From Pyrenophora tritici-repentis (lineage: Eukaryota > Ascomycota > Dothideomycetes > Pleosporales > Pleosporaceae): DNA of 64,000 nucleotides. A program made the translations under genes and the position numbers. Below, one piece after another: positions 44,297 through 57,810 of the stretch; within the stretch, counting starts at the first letter, position 1; every line of letters starts with the position of its first letter. The DNA lies in the NCBI RefSeq assembly GCF_003171515.1, contig NC_089391.1, positions 2,914,001 through 2,978,000 on the forward strand. Reading direction: 5' to 3'. The notes below the pieces were generated by a model that ran no database searches, was not told where the DNA came from, and saw only the letters and a program-made list of their open reading frames with translations.

Positions 44297-45059
44297 GGGC
44301 TGGTGGGGGCGGCTGTGTGATACCCGATATATCTCAAATGCAGTTGTTGCCAGCACGTCTGCCGCCGCAAAATCATCATGATACAGCTAAGCATCAGAGC
44401 AGCAGTTGTACAGTCTGCCCAATTGTTATGATCAAAACCTTGAAGTGCACTTTCATCACGTTGCTCGTTTCAGGCGCTACAGATACAGTCATTCCGGCGG
44501 AGGGTCGGGTATGACTAGGTAGGCGGCCTAAGCCGAGCTAAGCTAGCCCAGTAAAGGAGAAGGGGGAGCGGCCGCCACTTGCATGCTGCATGCATGTTCC
44601 AAGCAGCTTGGGCGATGTCATCGGAAACGCTTATTTCCCTGCCAGCCGTTATTTCCCCTCCAAGGTATCAGGATCAGCCGTAGCCATGCGCCCGCCTCGC
44701 AAAATGCGGCTTGCAAGCGTGCCAACTAATTCGTTCATCTCTCGTCACGTCAACAGTGTGCCGCACGTAGACGCGTCCTCTTGATGCATTCCGTATGTGT
44801 GCTAGCCATTCGAAAAGTGCAATTAATCATGCCTGTGCATGAAATGGGAAATCATCCTTTGACATTTGAGCCAGGTCATGCCATCTTCAATACCATTACA
44901 ATATTGTGTACGCAAAAGTGGTATCTAGACTCGGAAAAATAACAAGAGCACCCAATATACACCATGTAAACGCCATCGTCAGTGTCCACGGCCATTTTTC
45001 ATCCATCCTAGTAATACATTCTTACACTTCAAGTAAAACAATGGAATCTAACAAGATTC
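44297..45059. other. Convergent 3' region
   Basis: About 760 bp between the stop codons of the polymerase subunit gene and the membrane-protein gene. It holds a short GGCGGCC/GCGGCCGC-rich stretch near 44520-44575 and an AT-rich end. No gene was seen. Confidence 0.5.
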
Positions 45060-46262
45060 TCAAGCTTTGAAATTGGCCGTGGTCCATTCCTGGTACTCTT
45101 TCTTGAGTTCACGTTGGACCCAGGGGATGGTGAGGGCTGTCCAGACACCAGCCCAGAGAAATGGGAGGACCCATCCGACCTGTGTGGAATTAGCATTGGA
45201 ACGACATATCCAGGAATTGCATGTGTACGTACAACGTAGGCAGCGTCTCGCTGAATGGTGAAAATGATGGCTGTGCAAACTACGGAACAAACGACGGCGC
45301 CAATGGCCCAAAAGAGTGTCAAGCGATGCAGCATTACACGGAACGCCTTGCTGGCCTGATAGCGGAGGTTCAATCGCTGGCGGAACTCGGTGCCACCTGA
45401 GCCGTCAACAGCACAAATGTCCTCGATGTAGGCGTAGATGCCAGGACGAAGAGGTGCGCCCTGCGGTAGCGAAGAGATGCGACATGGCGCAGGCACGTTC
45501 ATAATGCGCATGACGTCGACAATGAGAAGTTCCACGCCGATAGCAAACAACATGGTCGGTGCCGGCATAGCCAGGACACGGATAGGGGGGTCGTGGGGAC
45601 ATGTGCCGCTGCAGAAAGTTAGCTGAGCTTGTTGGAAATCAAGAGGGAACATACGCAATGAGCTCAATCATGACAAAGAACCAGCCGACGGACAAGTTCC
45701 AGTGGAACCAATCGAGGTACCATCTTTGTGCACCAATGACCCTGCAGCTGGAGTTTTTCTTCCACAGCCTGTGAAAACGGACAAAGTACTCGACGATTGA
45801 CACTGTTCCAAGCAGAGCAGTGCTAATACTGAAAACGGCGTTTGCGGATAATTGGTCGCGAGTCAAGCCATACCACATGCCAAAGTAGAGACCAATGGGC
45901 ATGAAGACGCAGTCGACGATAATGAGGCACCAGAAGTAGATGATGGACTTCCTGCGGGTGCGCAACGAGTACTTGAGCGGCGGCGGGCGAGTGAAGTCGG
46001 GGTCGTCATATGTGACTTGTGTGTGGGGAAAGATGGCATTTGGATTTGGTGATGGGGCGCGACTTGGTTGTGCACTTGAGTTCAGATTTGCTCCGTTGGT
46101 GACGGGCGTGGTGCTGCGCGGCTGTCTCTCGTCATCTACAGCGCCGTCGACGTGGAATCCTGGTACTGGCATGGTGCTTGCTTGTCCTGCCATGGCTTGG
46201 TGTGAAGCATCAGTGCTGGGCGTCGGCCTCAAAGGCTCTGTTGACGTTTGCTGCGTCGCCAT
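45060..46262 (-). CDS. Fungal multi-pass membrane protein of unknown function
   Basis: Exons 46262-45655, 45608-45233 and 45179-45060, with introns of 46 and 53 bp, give 367 residues. The first 100 residues are Pro/Ser/Thr-rich and probably cytosolic. Then come about six to seven hydrophobic helices, including FWCLIIVDCVFMPIGLYFGMW and WNLSVGWFFVMIELIAG (across intron 1). A His/Trp-rich segment WYLDWFHWNLS, ILAxPAPTM-type hydrophobic stretches and a last helix continuing to WVLPFLWAGVWTALTIPW (across intron 2) follow. The C-terminus is polar and short (LKKEYQEWTTANFKA). I do not recognise a named family; the regular splicing and clean topology indicate a real, conserved-looking gene. The ATG at 46262 is preceded by a further in-frame ATG at 46325 that adds a Pro-rich stretch and is less likely. 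Confidence 0.8.
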
Positions 46263-46662
46263 TGTGCGGCAGTGCGTAGGCGCAGGTTGTTGCCCAGGAG
46301 AATATAGCGGGAGCGGCGGAAACAAGAGTTGCTGGTCGTGTCTTGTCCGGAAGGCAGCGGAAGCGGTCGTGTCTTGTGTCTTGTAAAGAAGGCTGGACCT
46401 TCGGGTGTGGGAAAAGACGGAGCCAGGCCGATGCTCTCATTGAGCGTCCGCCTATGATGTAATCGCTCGCGGCGTCGCGCTTTCCTTGCACCGCTCTTGG
46501 CGCATCTCTTGGGTCCCTCGGCGCTGACGCTACACTCAGCTGATCGCCCCAGCGAGACCCACACCTTTCCCGTCCTGTGACCTCACCACCAAGCCCTCCG
46601 TCTTTGCAGTCCACAACCACATACTGCCCTTGCATACTGGTTATGTAGAGGAGCAAAAACTC
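46263..46662. promoter_or_regulatory. Divergent promoter, membrane protein / lipase
   Basis: 400 bp separate the two start codons. Overlapping ORFs occur on the minus strand but have no features. Confidence 0.5.
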
Positions 46663-47909
46663 ATGGGCTTCTTACGCTGCCTTTTCGTATATTGTTTGGT
46701 CTTCACCGCAGCCCTTGTTGACGGTCATAGGGGCGATGCGATACAACAACCACTGCTCCGCGGAGCCAACAAGGCCAATGACACGCTAATCACCCAGAAG
46801 CTCTTCTGGGAACTCGAGGAACTCGCGCGCATAGTCGACATTGCGTATTGTGTAGGCGCCGCTGGTCTGGGAATTCAGAAACCCTTCAAGTGCGCCAGCC
46901 GGTGTAGCGATCGCGACTTTGAAACGTTTGAGTTGGTGACGGTGAGTGGCCGCATTCAGCAACGCTCTCATGCCATACATGTACGACGTCCTCTGCTAAC
47001 ACATCCACTCAGGCATGGAACACCGGTCCTTTCCTGTCCGACTCCTGCGGCTACATTGCCCTCTCACACTCTCGTACCAATCCGCGCCTCATCCTCGCTT
47101 TCCGCGGCACCTACTCGGTCGCGAATACCATCGCCGACCTCTCCACGATACCGCAGCAATACGTACCCTATCCCGGCGACGATGACGATGAAACTTCCGA
47201 TTTTATAGCACCAAGAGTCGACCCTTCCGACCGGGACCCGCCGTCCGCTGAGCCGCCCAAGTGCGAGAACTGCACTGTACACACCGGCTTCTACTCGTCG
47301 TGGCTCAACACACGAAAGGTCGTCCTTCCGCATGTGTCCAAGGCGTTGCAGAGATACCCCAACTACAAGCTGGTCTTGGTGGGACACTCGCTGGGCGGAG
47401 CTGTTGCGACCCTGGCTGGGCTAGACTTCAAGGCACGCGGATGGGACCCGCATGTCACCACCTTTGGGGAACCAAGGCTTGGAAATAAAGAATTCAACAC
47501 CTACGTGGATGACCGTTTCGAGCTAACGTCGAACCACGAGAACAACAAGATGCACCGCGTTACCCACGTGGGTGACCCTGTGCCTTTGTTGCCCTTGTCT
47601 GAATGGGGCTTCAGCATGCACAGTGAGGAAATCTTCATATCCGAGTCCAGTCTGCCCTTCTCTATTGCCGATGTACACTACTGTAATGGTGATGAAGATC
47701 CGCACTGTATTGCTGGCAGCGACCATGACAAACCTGCTTGGGGTCTGCCCACTCGCTTCAAGTTCTGGCAGCTCTTTTTCGCCCATCGCGACTATTTCTG
47801 GCGACTGGGCCTATGCATGCCTGGTGGCGATCCTGGCGACTGGTACGGTAAGTATCCCGGACACAGAACAAGCGATGATGATGATTCTTCAGAAATAGTT
47901 GAGTTGTAA
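46663..47909 (+). CDS. Secreted class 3 (alpha/beta-hydrolase) lipase
   Basis: Extracellular or endomembrane triacylglycerol lipase/esterase of the lipase_3 family. Exons 46663-46941 and 47013-47909, with a 71-bp GT-AG intron, give 391 residues. Residues 1-21 are a signal peptide (LFVYCLVFTAALVDG). The fold begins at ELARIVDIAYC. LILAFRGTYS supplies the oxyanion region, VHTGFYSSWL follows, and the nucleophile elbow is GHSLGG with Ser219. THVGDPVPLLP carries the likely catalytic Asp. The catalytic His is probably in the H-rich stretch around MHSEEIFI/DVHYC. An acidic insert (GDDDDETSD ... CENC) sits between strands, and the C-terminus is acidic. Alternatives are a feruloyl-esterase-like enzyme or an intracellular phospholipase. 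Confidence 0.9.
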
Positions 47910-48059
47910 TGATGAATGTAACCTTGAACTTTTGTTCTTTTGCCCTCATAATTCGTATACATTGGCTGCTGTTCAAGTGCCACTGGATGGTGAAATAAGA
48001 AACGCCAGGACCGACCCTACGCCGTCTCTACAGACGACTGATTAAGAAAGAAATCTTGG

Positions 48060-49277
<1,218 letters not shown>

Positions 49278-50058
49278 GTCTGTGGGCCAGTCTGCTTCAA
49301 TAGACTGCGTGGAGCAATATAGTATGTGTCTTTCACAGAGAGCAGACTTGATACCGTCTAAGCAAGAGATCGTGAGCTGACCTGGACTATTCGCGCAGAA
49401 GGTCTGGCCTATTTATGAGTCGAATCGAGTAGTTGGGTATGACGGCGGCGGAGCCGGACTTACTCCCATTGGTCTATGGGCGGGGTACTCGCGCTGATTT
49501 TACTTAAGTGGCGGGGTCGCCAGCTTCTACTGACCGTCTCAATCATCGCTGTCAATCCCGCCACACCAATAGACTCCATCCCGCTATGTCATCTATACCC
49601 ATGCTGTATGCGAATATCGTACAACTGCTTCAAGGCCTCCCTCTAGATACTTCCCGAAACCTGCTAAAAAAGGTAGAGTCTCTTAGGTGTGCTGACAGCG
49701 GGGCTTATTGTGAGCGCAATCAGCAATCAGCCAGGAGAGCTCAGCGGTATCCCATGTAGTATTCCTCTACCCCCGGCCGACCCGCATGGGTTTGCAAACC
49801 TCCTAAAAAGCGTACTTTGACTTTGTAAAAAAAAACCCGTTGTTCGACCCGTGCCAGGCGTTAGTAAGGGTGCCGTCATTGCTGCTCCACCAGTTCAACC
49901 CTCTACGTCACAAGTATGGCAGAAGAAATAAGAAGCCGTTGCGCGACGCCGCACTCGCTCACATCCTCAACTTTCATGCATTTACAACTCCCCGAATTCC
50001 TGACCGCTGATTGATATCCACCCACTCAGCTCATCTTCCGAGATCAGATATTTCCAAA
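49278..50058. promoter_or_regulatory. Divergent promoter, DAHP synthase / dehydroshikimate-dehydratase-like gene
   Basis: 781 bp between start codons. TGAGTCG at 49416-49422, 139 bp upstream of the DAHP synthase start, is one mismatch from the Gcn4/CPC1 box. A run of nine A lies near 49827-49835. Otherwise short ORFs only. Confidence 0.45.
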
Positions 50059-51132
50059 ATGGGCGCGATCGACTACTCCACGCTCGCATCTGTTCCTATC
50101 AGCTTTGCAACCTGCTCTCTTGGCAGCCCGTCAAATCCTCCGCCCCTACTTGACCGTCTAGATGCCATGTCCGCTGCAGGCTTTTCCGCCGTCGAGCTCT
50201 CATTTCCCGATATACTCTCCTACGGCCAGACATTGCTTGGCCATGAAGTGGAGCCTTCAAACTACGATGACCTCTGCAAAGTGGCGACTGAAATTAGGAA
50301 AGAGTGCGATAAGAGGAAGCTTGGCATTATGATGTTGCAGCCCTTTTCCAACTATGAGGGCTGGCCCGACGGTTCCGACGGGCGCAAGGACGCTATGGAA
50401 CGGGCCCGCGGTTGGATCCGCATCATGCAGGCATGTGGCACCGATATGTTGCAGGTTGGGTCGACCGACTCACCGCTCGACAAACTCGACAAGGGCAAGA
50501 TTGTTCCAGATCTGCAACTTCTGTGTGATATGCTAGCGGATCACGGTTTCCGACTGGCTTATGAGAATTGGTGCTGGTCAACGCATGCTCCGGACTGGAA
50601 ACATGTCTGGAACATCGTCCAGCAGGTTGACCGCCCCAATATCGGCCTCTGTCTCGATACTTTTCAGACAGCGGGCGGGGAGTGGGGCGACCCCAGGACT
50701 GCCTCTGGTTTGCGCGAAGACGTATCAAAAGATGAGTTGGACAAGCGATTCCAGAAGAGTCTCGAAGAACTCAGCACTACTATTCCAAAGGAAAAGATCT
50801 ATCTCCTCCAAATCAGTGACGCGTACAAGGTGCCTCAGCCCTTTGATGTCGAACGCGACGATGCAGGCTTACTACCTCGCGGAAGATGGAGCCACGACTT
50901 TAGACCTCTACCGTATAATGGCGGATATCTACCTGTCGTTGATGTTGCACGAGCAGTGCTTAAGACTGGTTTCAGAGGCTGGTTCAGCTACGAGGTGTTT
51001 GACGGTGGTGCGGACGGCAAGGCCATGGATGTAGACATTGTTGCCTATGCGCACGCTGCGAGGAACGTACAAAACAGGTTACTTGCCGAATGCGCTGGTC
51101 AGCAAGTGTCGGAGGTATTAGCTGCACGGTAA
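50059..51132 (+). CDS. 3-dehydroshikimate dehydratase-like sugar-phosphate isomerase/epimerase (TIM barrel)
   Basis: Xylose-isomerase-like TIM-barrel protein of 357 residues, single exon. It resembles fungal 3-dehydroshikimate dehydratases (QA-4/QutC), which turn 3-dehydroshikimate into protocatechuate. The QA-4-like landmarks are LQPFSNYEGWPD, YENWCWSTHAPDWKHVWNIVQQVDRPNIGLCLDTF, a Gly/Asp DPRTASG stretch, LLQISDAYKVPQPF and GWFSYEVFDGG; the Glu, Asp, His and Glu of these segments are likely metal ligands. I start at the ATG at 50059; an ATG at 50011 would add 16 residues. The protein has only the N-terminal barrel, not the C-terminal dioxygenase-like domain of bacterial QuiC-type fusions. 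The divergent DAHP synthase neighbour supports a shikimate link. A different isomerase activity remains possible. Confidence 0.83.
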   Translation: MGAIDYSTLASVPISFATCSLGSPSNPPPLLDRLDAMSAAGFSAVELSFPDILSYGQTLLGHEVEPSNYDDLCKVATEIRKECDKRKLGIMMLQPFSNYEGWPDGSDGRKDAMERARGWIRIMQACGTDMLQVGSTDSPLDKLDKGKIVPDLQLLCDMLADHGFRLAYENWCWSTHAPDWKHVWNIVQQVDRPNIGLCLDTFQTAGGEWGDPRTASGLREDVSKDELDKRFQKSLEELSTTIPKEKIYLLQISDAYKVPQPFDVERDDAGLLPRGRWSHDFRPLPYNGGYLPVVDVARAVLKTGFRGWFSYEVFDGGADGKAMDVDIVAYAHAARNVQNRLLAECAGQQVSEVLAAR

Positions 51133-51324
51133 ATAGCTCCAGTATCACGTACTTTCTGCGGAGTTGTATTGGAAATGAAAGAGTATTTTGAATACATAAT
51201 GAAAGAGAGATGAAAGGCACATAACAAGAACATACACATACATCATCGCCCGGTGTGGTATAGTTGCCGCAACTGTTGTGAGCCCATACGCTTCATCAAC
51301 TGACGTCCGTGACACACTGTCACT

Positions 51325-52518
51325 CTACCTACCGCAAAACGGAGCCCCGCAGCCAACTACTCCCGAGCCCGAAGTCTTCTCCGCAGCCTTCTTTGTCGTT
51401 GAAGTAGGCTTTTGTTCCTTTGTCACCACCGTGGTCTTCGGCGGGCCGCAATGAATGCCTGGGTACGGGTACGGACAGCGAGGATCTGCCGACTGGACAC
51501 TTGTATACACTGTAACGTTAGAACCTTTCGATGAATGTGTAGACGATGCCAATCTATGGGTAGTTCTTGTGATGGTTGTATGAATCGTGGTAGTGGAGGC
51601 TTTTGTGCTGTCATGACTCTTACCTTTGCTGAGCTGTGTAGAGGTTGGCTTGTCGCTTGGAGTTGCTGAGCTAGGTAAGCCGGAGTCATGTGTCTGGAGT
51701 GGGTCAGGGGCCCTACCGTGTAAAGAAGGTGTAATTGGCACAATGACGATTGCCGTGGACGAGGGCTGGTGCGTAGAAGTTAGTGCAAGGTTCACACTAG
51801 ATGATTTGTGTGAGGTGGAACATGCCTTTGGAGATGATGGTGGCGCAGAAGACGTGTCTGCGGCTGCTTGAGTGCTTGTGATGAAGGACGAATGCGGAGG
51901 AACGCGGAGGAAGCTTCGGTAGTCGGAAGTAAATGCGGAAGCCGTTTGGAAAGATTCTGAAGTAGCTACTGAAAAGGTTGGTTGTGGGGAAACATGGTGG
52001 AAGCTGTGGTAGTACGACAGAAACGGCAACAGGGCCCCGGGGGCCGGGTGACGGGATGTTGAGCCTGGCACTGGCAGAACAGCGCTCGGCGTGACGGTTG
52101 TTGTTGTAAGTGAAGACACCAAGGTCTCGGACGGTGTGACGGCACTGGAAAGAGCCGGCCACTGCCAAGGGCTATGTAAGGTAGGCGCGGAGGACCCGCC
52201 AGAAGGAAATGCCGTCAAAGAGGGTGCAGATACAAGAGGCGGGGCTGGTACAGTAGTGTTTCCGACACCCTGCAACCAAGTACTCGTAATTGGAAGGCAT
52301 GCAGCTCGACTGGATGTAGAAGCCAATATTGGAGTTGGCACAACTGGCGATTGGGATCCAGAAATCGGAAGAGCTGTTGGAATCGTTACACCTGCGTTGC
52401 TGATCGCATGTAGAAAAGAGGACAACACTTGTGCTGGTGTCTCTCCGACTGGAAAAGGGGGGATCAAAGCGTATGCTGACTGGATAGCCAGCAGGACCGT
52501 GATAGCTGTGAAGCGCAT
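51325..52518 (-). CDS. Ser/Thr-rich secreted protein
   Basis: Single exon of 397 residues with a signal peptide (residues 1-17, MRFTAITVLLAIQSAYA). The mature part is dominated by Ser, Thr and Pro, as in heavily O-glycosylated cell-wall proteins, with no repeat of fixed length. The C-terminus has two short Cys segments, DPRCPYPYPGIHCGPP and VVGCGAPFCGR, separated by a Lys/Thr-rich linker, giving four cysteines that could form disulfides or wall cross-links. No GPI tail. I do not recognise a family. Composition and signal peptide suggest a wall or extracellular matrix protein. Confidence 0.7.
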   Translation of the reverse strand: MRFTAITVLLAIQSAYALIPPFPVGETPAQVLSSFLHAISNAGVTIPTALPISGSQSPVVPTPILASTSSRAACLPITSTWLQGVGNTTVPAPPLVSAPSLTAFPSGGSSAPTLHSPWQWPALSSAVTPSETLVSSLTTTTVTPSAVLPVPGSTSRHPAPGALLPFLSYYHSFHHVSPQPTFSVATSESFQTASAFTSDYRSFLRVPPHSSFITSTQAAADTSSAPPSSPKACSTSHKSSSVNLALTSTHQPSSTAIVIVPITPSLHGRAPDPLQTHDSGLPSSATPSDKPTSTQLSKGKSHDSTKASTTTIHTTITRTTHRLASSTHSSKGSNVTVYTSVQSADPRCPYPYPGIHCGPPKTTVVTKEQKPTSTTKKAAEKTSGSGVVGCGAPFCGR

Positions 52519-54715
52519 GTTGATACTGATGATCAGATAGACGGAAGTCCAAGTACTAAATCCTGGTCGTTATCTTGAAGCGGGAGTTGATATGAGTATG
52601 TAATAATCATCTAGGGAAGATCTTGTGCCTCAACCAAGGGATATACCTGTCCGGCGTTTTGCATACTCAGTCGCTTTGTTGCGTATACAGAGAATACTAT
52701 CAAGAAAGCAGTAGCATGACCTGAAATACTTATGAAAGAGATGATCCACGCGTCCTTGTTTCTAAAGCAATCGAAACAATGCTGAACAAAGGGTTATCCC
52801 AAGGCAGTATAGATGAGGAAATGTAGGAGCTTGACAACTACAGAACAGTCGCTGACTTTCAAATAGGATAATATCATTATGCGAGAAGAATACAACGACT
52901 TTTCCGTCCCAGTATAATACTTTCCACGCCTCCGCTAGGCGTATACATTGAGACATCATCAACTCACAATGGCAGAAACAATGCCGCACATAAGCCCGGG
53001 TACCTCATAATCAATGAAGGCTTATGCTGATCCAGAGTGCGTAGGACATGACATCCCATCATCGTCATCACCTTGTGCGCCCGACACGTGACGTGTGCCT
53101 TCACTACATGTGGCGAGGACTATTCTTGGTCGTGCTTGGTTCTGAGGAACGTGGCATGAGAATCTCCACCAAAGTAGTGCCCGTCCCTGTGCAGGTAATG
53201 GCGTCCGCCGTGGGTAATGCAGGTGGTCTGGGGAGGTGCAGAAGCCGGTAGATGCTCGTGCGTTGCACGTCTCTCACGCATTTGACACTTGACACTAAAC
53301 TCACAGCTACATACAGCTACATGCTTCACTTGCATGAACCTGGAAGGCAAGGGATACTGTGGGCCTTCCGAGGATCCTTCCCAAGGTCTGACTTTGCTGC
53401 ATGCACGTGCATTGTGGCGTTGATCAGGTTAGCGCACTATCTGCAATCTGTACGACACGTCACTGACGGTGCTCCAACAGCCACCACTTCCAGCGATCCT
53501 GGAAGGTTCAATGAACAACGCAACGCGTGCCAGCTCAGAGAAGACGAAGATGGAGGTGTGCTAACCCCGCCTGGAGGCTTGTGCGGTGATTTAAACCAAC
53601 TGCGCCTTGCGCTTCAACCGCTAGAAGCGAAGACCGAACAAGCGCCGCGTTGAAGAGGTGGTTAGCGTTGATCGCATCGGGACGTTTGGCAGGACACCAA
53701 ACTGATGGCCATAGCACAGGCTTTCAGGAACAGGACAGCCTGCAGAACTGTGGTGTGATATGGGCTGCATCTAACGCACGAACCTGGTGATCCAGGGCTG
53801 AGCAGTTCCTACCAGGAACACTTCCTGATACTGATACGCTGCTGTAAGCAATCGCATATGCCACCTCACTCGTGTGGGTCCACATGGAGACAGGAGAAAG
53901 CCCCAAAGCTGCCTTCCTTCGCTTAGCGCTGCAATGCTTCCAATGCGGGTTTTGCAGCTTCGACGACACGCGACGCATGGCTTCCAAGATGACGCGCTTT
54001 CAGATGGCATCCATACGGTACGGAAACGGCACGGCCCTTTGTCCATCTAACCGTAAGCGGGCCGAACGCCGAATGAACTATGGGCCAATCTGCGAGACAC
54101 ATCTGGCACTGCGTCGGCATTAAGAAACTAGCATGGCAGCTTTCTCCTCGTCCTTCAGTGCCAGCACATCGCGGAACCAACCTGAACCGGGTAACATGTT
54201 CAAGACCGAAATTTAACCCCACCAGCTCATTGGCCTTTACTTCCCAAAGTTGTGGTGACGAGAACACGCAACAGTCCGTCATAGTGTTTGTCCGGGTTCT
54301 AGCGGTTCTAGTTTTCTGCCTTGTCGCGTCCTCTTCTCGCTACCCCCGCAGTTGCTCGCTCACTGATGTTTCTGCCGGCCAATTATGGTGAGATGGATCC
54401 TGCCAACGCAGCATAGCATCAGCTTGTTGCTTTGTTCCGGAGCACATATGTGGTACAGCTCCTGCAGGCTGATTCTTTTCGAGACAATGGTGTGGCAAAA
54501 GCGCTCGTACGCTCCTACAGGATACCGAAAATGAGGCTCTCAGGGCAGTGCCTGACTATAAACAGAGGGTTCAACATGCTAGAGCGCATGTTCTTCCCCA
54601 GCCCTCGCACACACAGAGTTGATCCTCTAAATCCCCACTCACTGTGTCTTACCCCACCACAAAGCTCTTAACAGCGCCACACTATCGTCCGCCTTCATCA
54701 AAACTATCTCGCAAA
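52519..54715. other. Gene-poor region
   Basis: About 2.2 kb without a supportable gene. Short ORFs on both strands (up to about 133 codons, 53252-53653) overlap without domain, signal peptide or splice partners. The part next to 52518 is the promoter of the Ser/Thr-rich protein gene. Confidence 0.45.
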
Positions 54716-55124
54716 ATGGCAGCACCAGAGAGTTTTATTCAGAAGCTTCAGCGTGCGCAGACCTTTTGCTCTCGCAATGCCCAGCTGCTGAACGTCACAG
54801 ATTACTGCGCCACCAACCAGATCGCCCAACCTCAGTTTCAAGACTACTCTGACCCGCGAGGTTCGTTGCTACCCACACAATCCTTCGTGCTGCCCCACTG
54901 CACCCGGCCTAGACTGACATTATCATCCAGGAATAAGGACTGCCTGGAGTAGCAGTGTCTTTGTCCACGGTCGCGAGTTCCGAGCCCCCCTATGGCGAGA
55001 CTACCGTTACCTCGAACAATCCCGAGAAGATGCCGCCGAGGTCGCCTGGAAGGCACTCAACGCCCCCTCTACAACGGCCGTATCCCAGGTACAATACAAC
55101 CGCGCCTATACAAGTTCTCGGTAA
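54716..55124 (+). CDS. Small protein with a possible dsRNA-binding-like domain
   Basis: Exons 54716-54860 and 54931-55124, with a 70-bp intron (donor GTTCGT, CTGAC branch point, CCAG acceptor), give 112 residues. Exon 1 ends NQIAQPQFQDYSDPRG and exon 2 continues IRTAWSSSVFVHGREF, then EDAAEVAWKALNAP. A Pro-x-Tyr-like start, a V-x-V-x-G-x-x-F strand and an A-A-E-x-A-x-x-A-L helix at the end resemble a degenerate double-stranded-RNA-binding fold, but the basic KKxAK motif is missing (SREDAAE instead), so RNA binding is doubtful. No signal peptide. The last codons after VSQ could be intronic, since a GTACAA follows. Function unknown. Confidence 0.6.
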
Positions 55125-57382
55125 CGATCCGGGCCTCCCGACCTTACACAATGGCGGTGCTCAGGGGGTAATGAGCAGGTTAGGCTGCGCTTTCATGAGT
55201 GGAACTTGCCCTAGATCCTTGGGTACCTGGAGAACGTCTACACCGAGTTAACCTTTCGCTTCACTCTCTCTTTCATTTGGATTTTAACAGCAAGCTGTTC
55301 CCTTCTAACAGCCGGTTCTATACCCTATCTTGTTACTTCTGTGCCTTTTCCTTTCTTTGGATCACAAGCTCGGCAAAGCGACTACCTTATGCAACGACTT
55401 TCTTTCTAGGCACTCTCTCCTTCACTTACTTGGAGAACCCACTCCTTTAGTTTTGGGCGGCCTTGTATTTTTAGCAACTAGCAAACGAACGGCTTGGAAG
55501 AAGACGTCCAATCTTTGGGATATCGACGTCTTATCATGAGCCTTACAACGTGCTTTGCTGCTTCTTTATCTCAGAAGACACTTATAACACACTGTCGATA
55601 GAGAAAAGTCGCCCCTCATGACTTACGGGGATCGCGTGAGCAGATTCAACCCTGGTTACCTGAAGGCTCACTACCCCTGAAGTTGCTGTGAAGCCTACAC
55701 TTCGTTTCCCGAGCCATTGATTCTATATGCGTTATCGAGGGCTGCGCAGTGTCTAAGAACGATGTAATCTAATCATAGTCTTGATGCTCGTAACCAGGCC
55801 CAACCCGGTATAGACATGCACTCAATGTACGACGCCGGGGAACCGTTATAAGCCGATCAGGATACATACACCTACTCATAAATATACCTCTACTTATACA
55901 TACTATCATCTGGCAATATATCTCTTGACTTTTCTGTTCACATGCCGTTCTCATGGCTGATTCTTGTAGTCTGTCCACGGCCCTGTTAAGTGCTAGACAT
56001 CAGCTTATATTAACCATCACGCCACAATATTATCTGTGCTTCTCATCTCAATACCTCGAATCATCTTACCATAAATACGCTAAGTTATCATCAGAATACA
56101 TGAGCCCTTTTAGTATCCGAAACGCAGCAAGATGTGCTCTTTGGAGACTTCAACCAGCTAAATAGGTAGCTGTACCATGGTAAAAATCGTCTGACTGGAT
56201 CATATGATCCGACAAGGACTTGACACCAAAGATAGGGCTCCCTTAGACTTGGCATTTATTTGTTAGGTTATATGCCCTTGGGAGGGCTTGTACGGTAGGA
56301 GTCGTCATAGCAAGGGTGGTCATGGAGTTCATGTCAATGGTCTCATCCTGGTAGCTACATTGGGCCAACAGCTTCGCTCTTATGTCAGATTAGAGATTGT
56401 GTAGTTGTCTACCCTTCTTCTACTGTTGTAGCACAAAGCTTAGCCCCTGCTCACGGCCCGCTGCCGGTGTGACGTAGTACTATACTAACAGCAACCACGA
56501 ACCGCATGTAAGCAACTACAAACCTAAGTTTGGTACGATTTTGTGATAACGTGGGTTAGTGCTGGTGCGTTCGCTAATATTTCCTATACCACATGTAGGG
56601 ATGTCCGGAACTCTGACATTCCAAGCGCCAGGCCACGGATTCCGATACCTCTTCGGTATGATCCTCTTCCATCGCATGAATGCATTGGAGATCTTCTTGG
56701 CAGAATAAACCAACCCAACTGGACACTCCACCATGGTCTTACAATGCGGAAACCTCCCGTGTGTTGATGCACGAAAATACCGTCATTTTGTAGTGGCTGA
56801 GGCGGGGTGAATGAGGCTGGTGTGCGCTAAAAGTTCGCTAACGACACTTCCCCGTGCCGCCCGCGTTCCTTCCCTTTACCCTTTACCTACCCGACAGAAT
56901 AACGTAAACGCATGACGTTTGCAGGCTGTGTTTCCAAACAGCTTAGGTAATCTGTAGTCTCTTCGCCTCATTTGTAGTCTATATTTGACTCGAAACATGG
57001 AGACTGTGTTCCCGAGTGGCTTGCAGCTTGCGCAACGTGTGGATCTGGGTAACACCTAGTATCCTCTTTCATCGCCACGCGATGGCGATTAGTGTGGGCT
57101 TGAGTATTGAGGCATTTGGCGAGACCTCAGTAACAATCCTCGTTTCGAATAGCCGCTTCTCCTGAGTGGGCTAAGGCACTAGGTCAGTCTGAAGGCGGGT
57201 CAGGTAGATATATATATATATATGGTTGTCCTCAGGATGTTCAAGGCCAACATCGATATCTATCTACACACACTTTGTATTCGTCAAACTAATATAATAT
57301 TGCTTCCTGGAGAAAGCCACTCTATTTCACCATCTCACTATTTGAAACATCATAAATTCAACGATACCGATCGCAAACCATT
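55125..57382. other. Gene-poor region with an AT microsatellite
   Basis: About 2.3 kb. 55.2-56.6 kb is AT-rich with many stops and no recognisable gene. An (AT)8 tract sits at 57208-57223, about 160 bp before the BAS2-like start codon. Confidence 0.45.
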
Positions 57383-57736
57383 ATGGCGCCCATCTTTAGG
57401 CTTTTTGCTCTCCTCAACCGTGAGACATATCAGTGCCCCACAGCTAGATCACCGCTAACAATGTAACTAGTCTCTCTCTATGTAACAGCACAAGGTACCC
57501 AGTTCATCACTGGCGAGTGTGCATCAGACGCCGAATGCGCCTCAGGTTGCTGTGGCTTCACATCAGGAAAATGCGCGGCACCACTCGTCGCAAACGAACG
57601 CGGAGAAGGATGTGGATTCGGAGATGCCCAGCCAAACAATAACGCCCTTAAAGGTGTCGATGGAAACGCCACTGCCGCCATTGAACCAGAACAAGGGGCT
57701 GCTAATGGAACCATCGTCGCTGGCGCACAACCACAA

Positions 57737-57810
<74 letters not shown>

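Noticed and set aside
53252..54391. Possible genes between the Ser/Thr-rich and dsRBD-like genes
   Set aside because: Plus- and minus-strand ORFs overlap, none exceeds 133 codons, and none has recognisable motifs.
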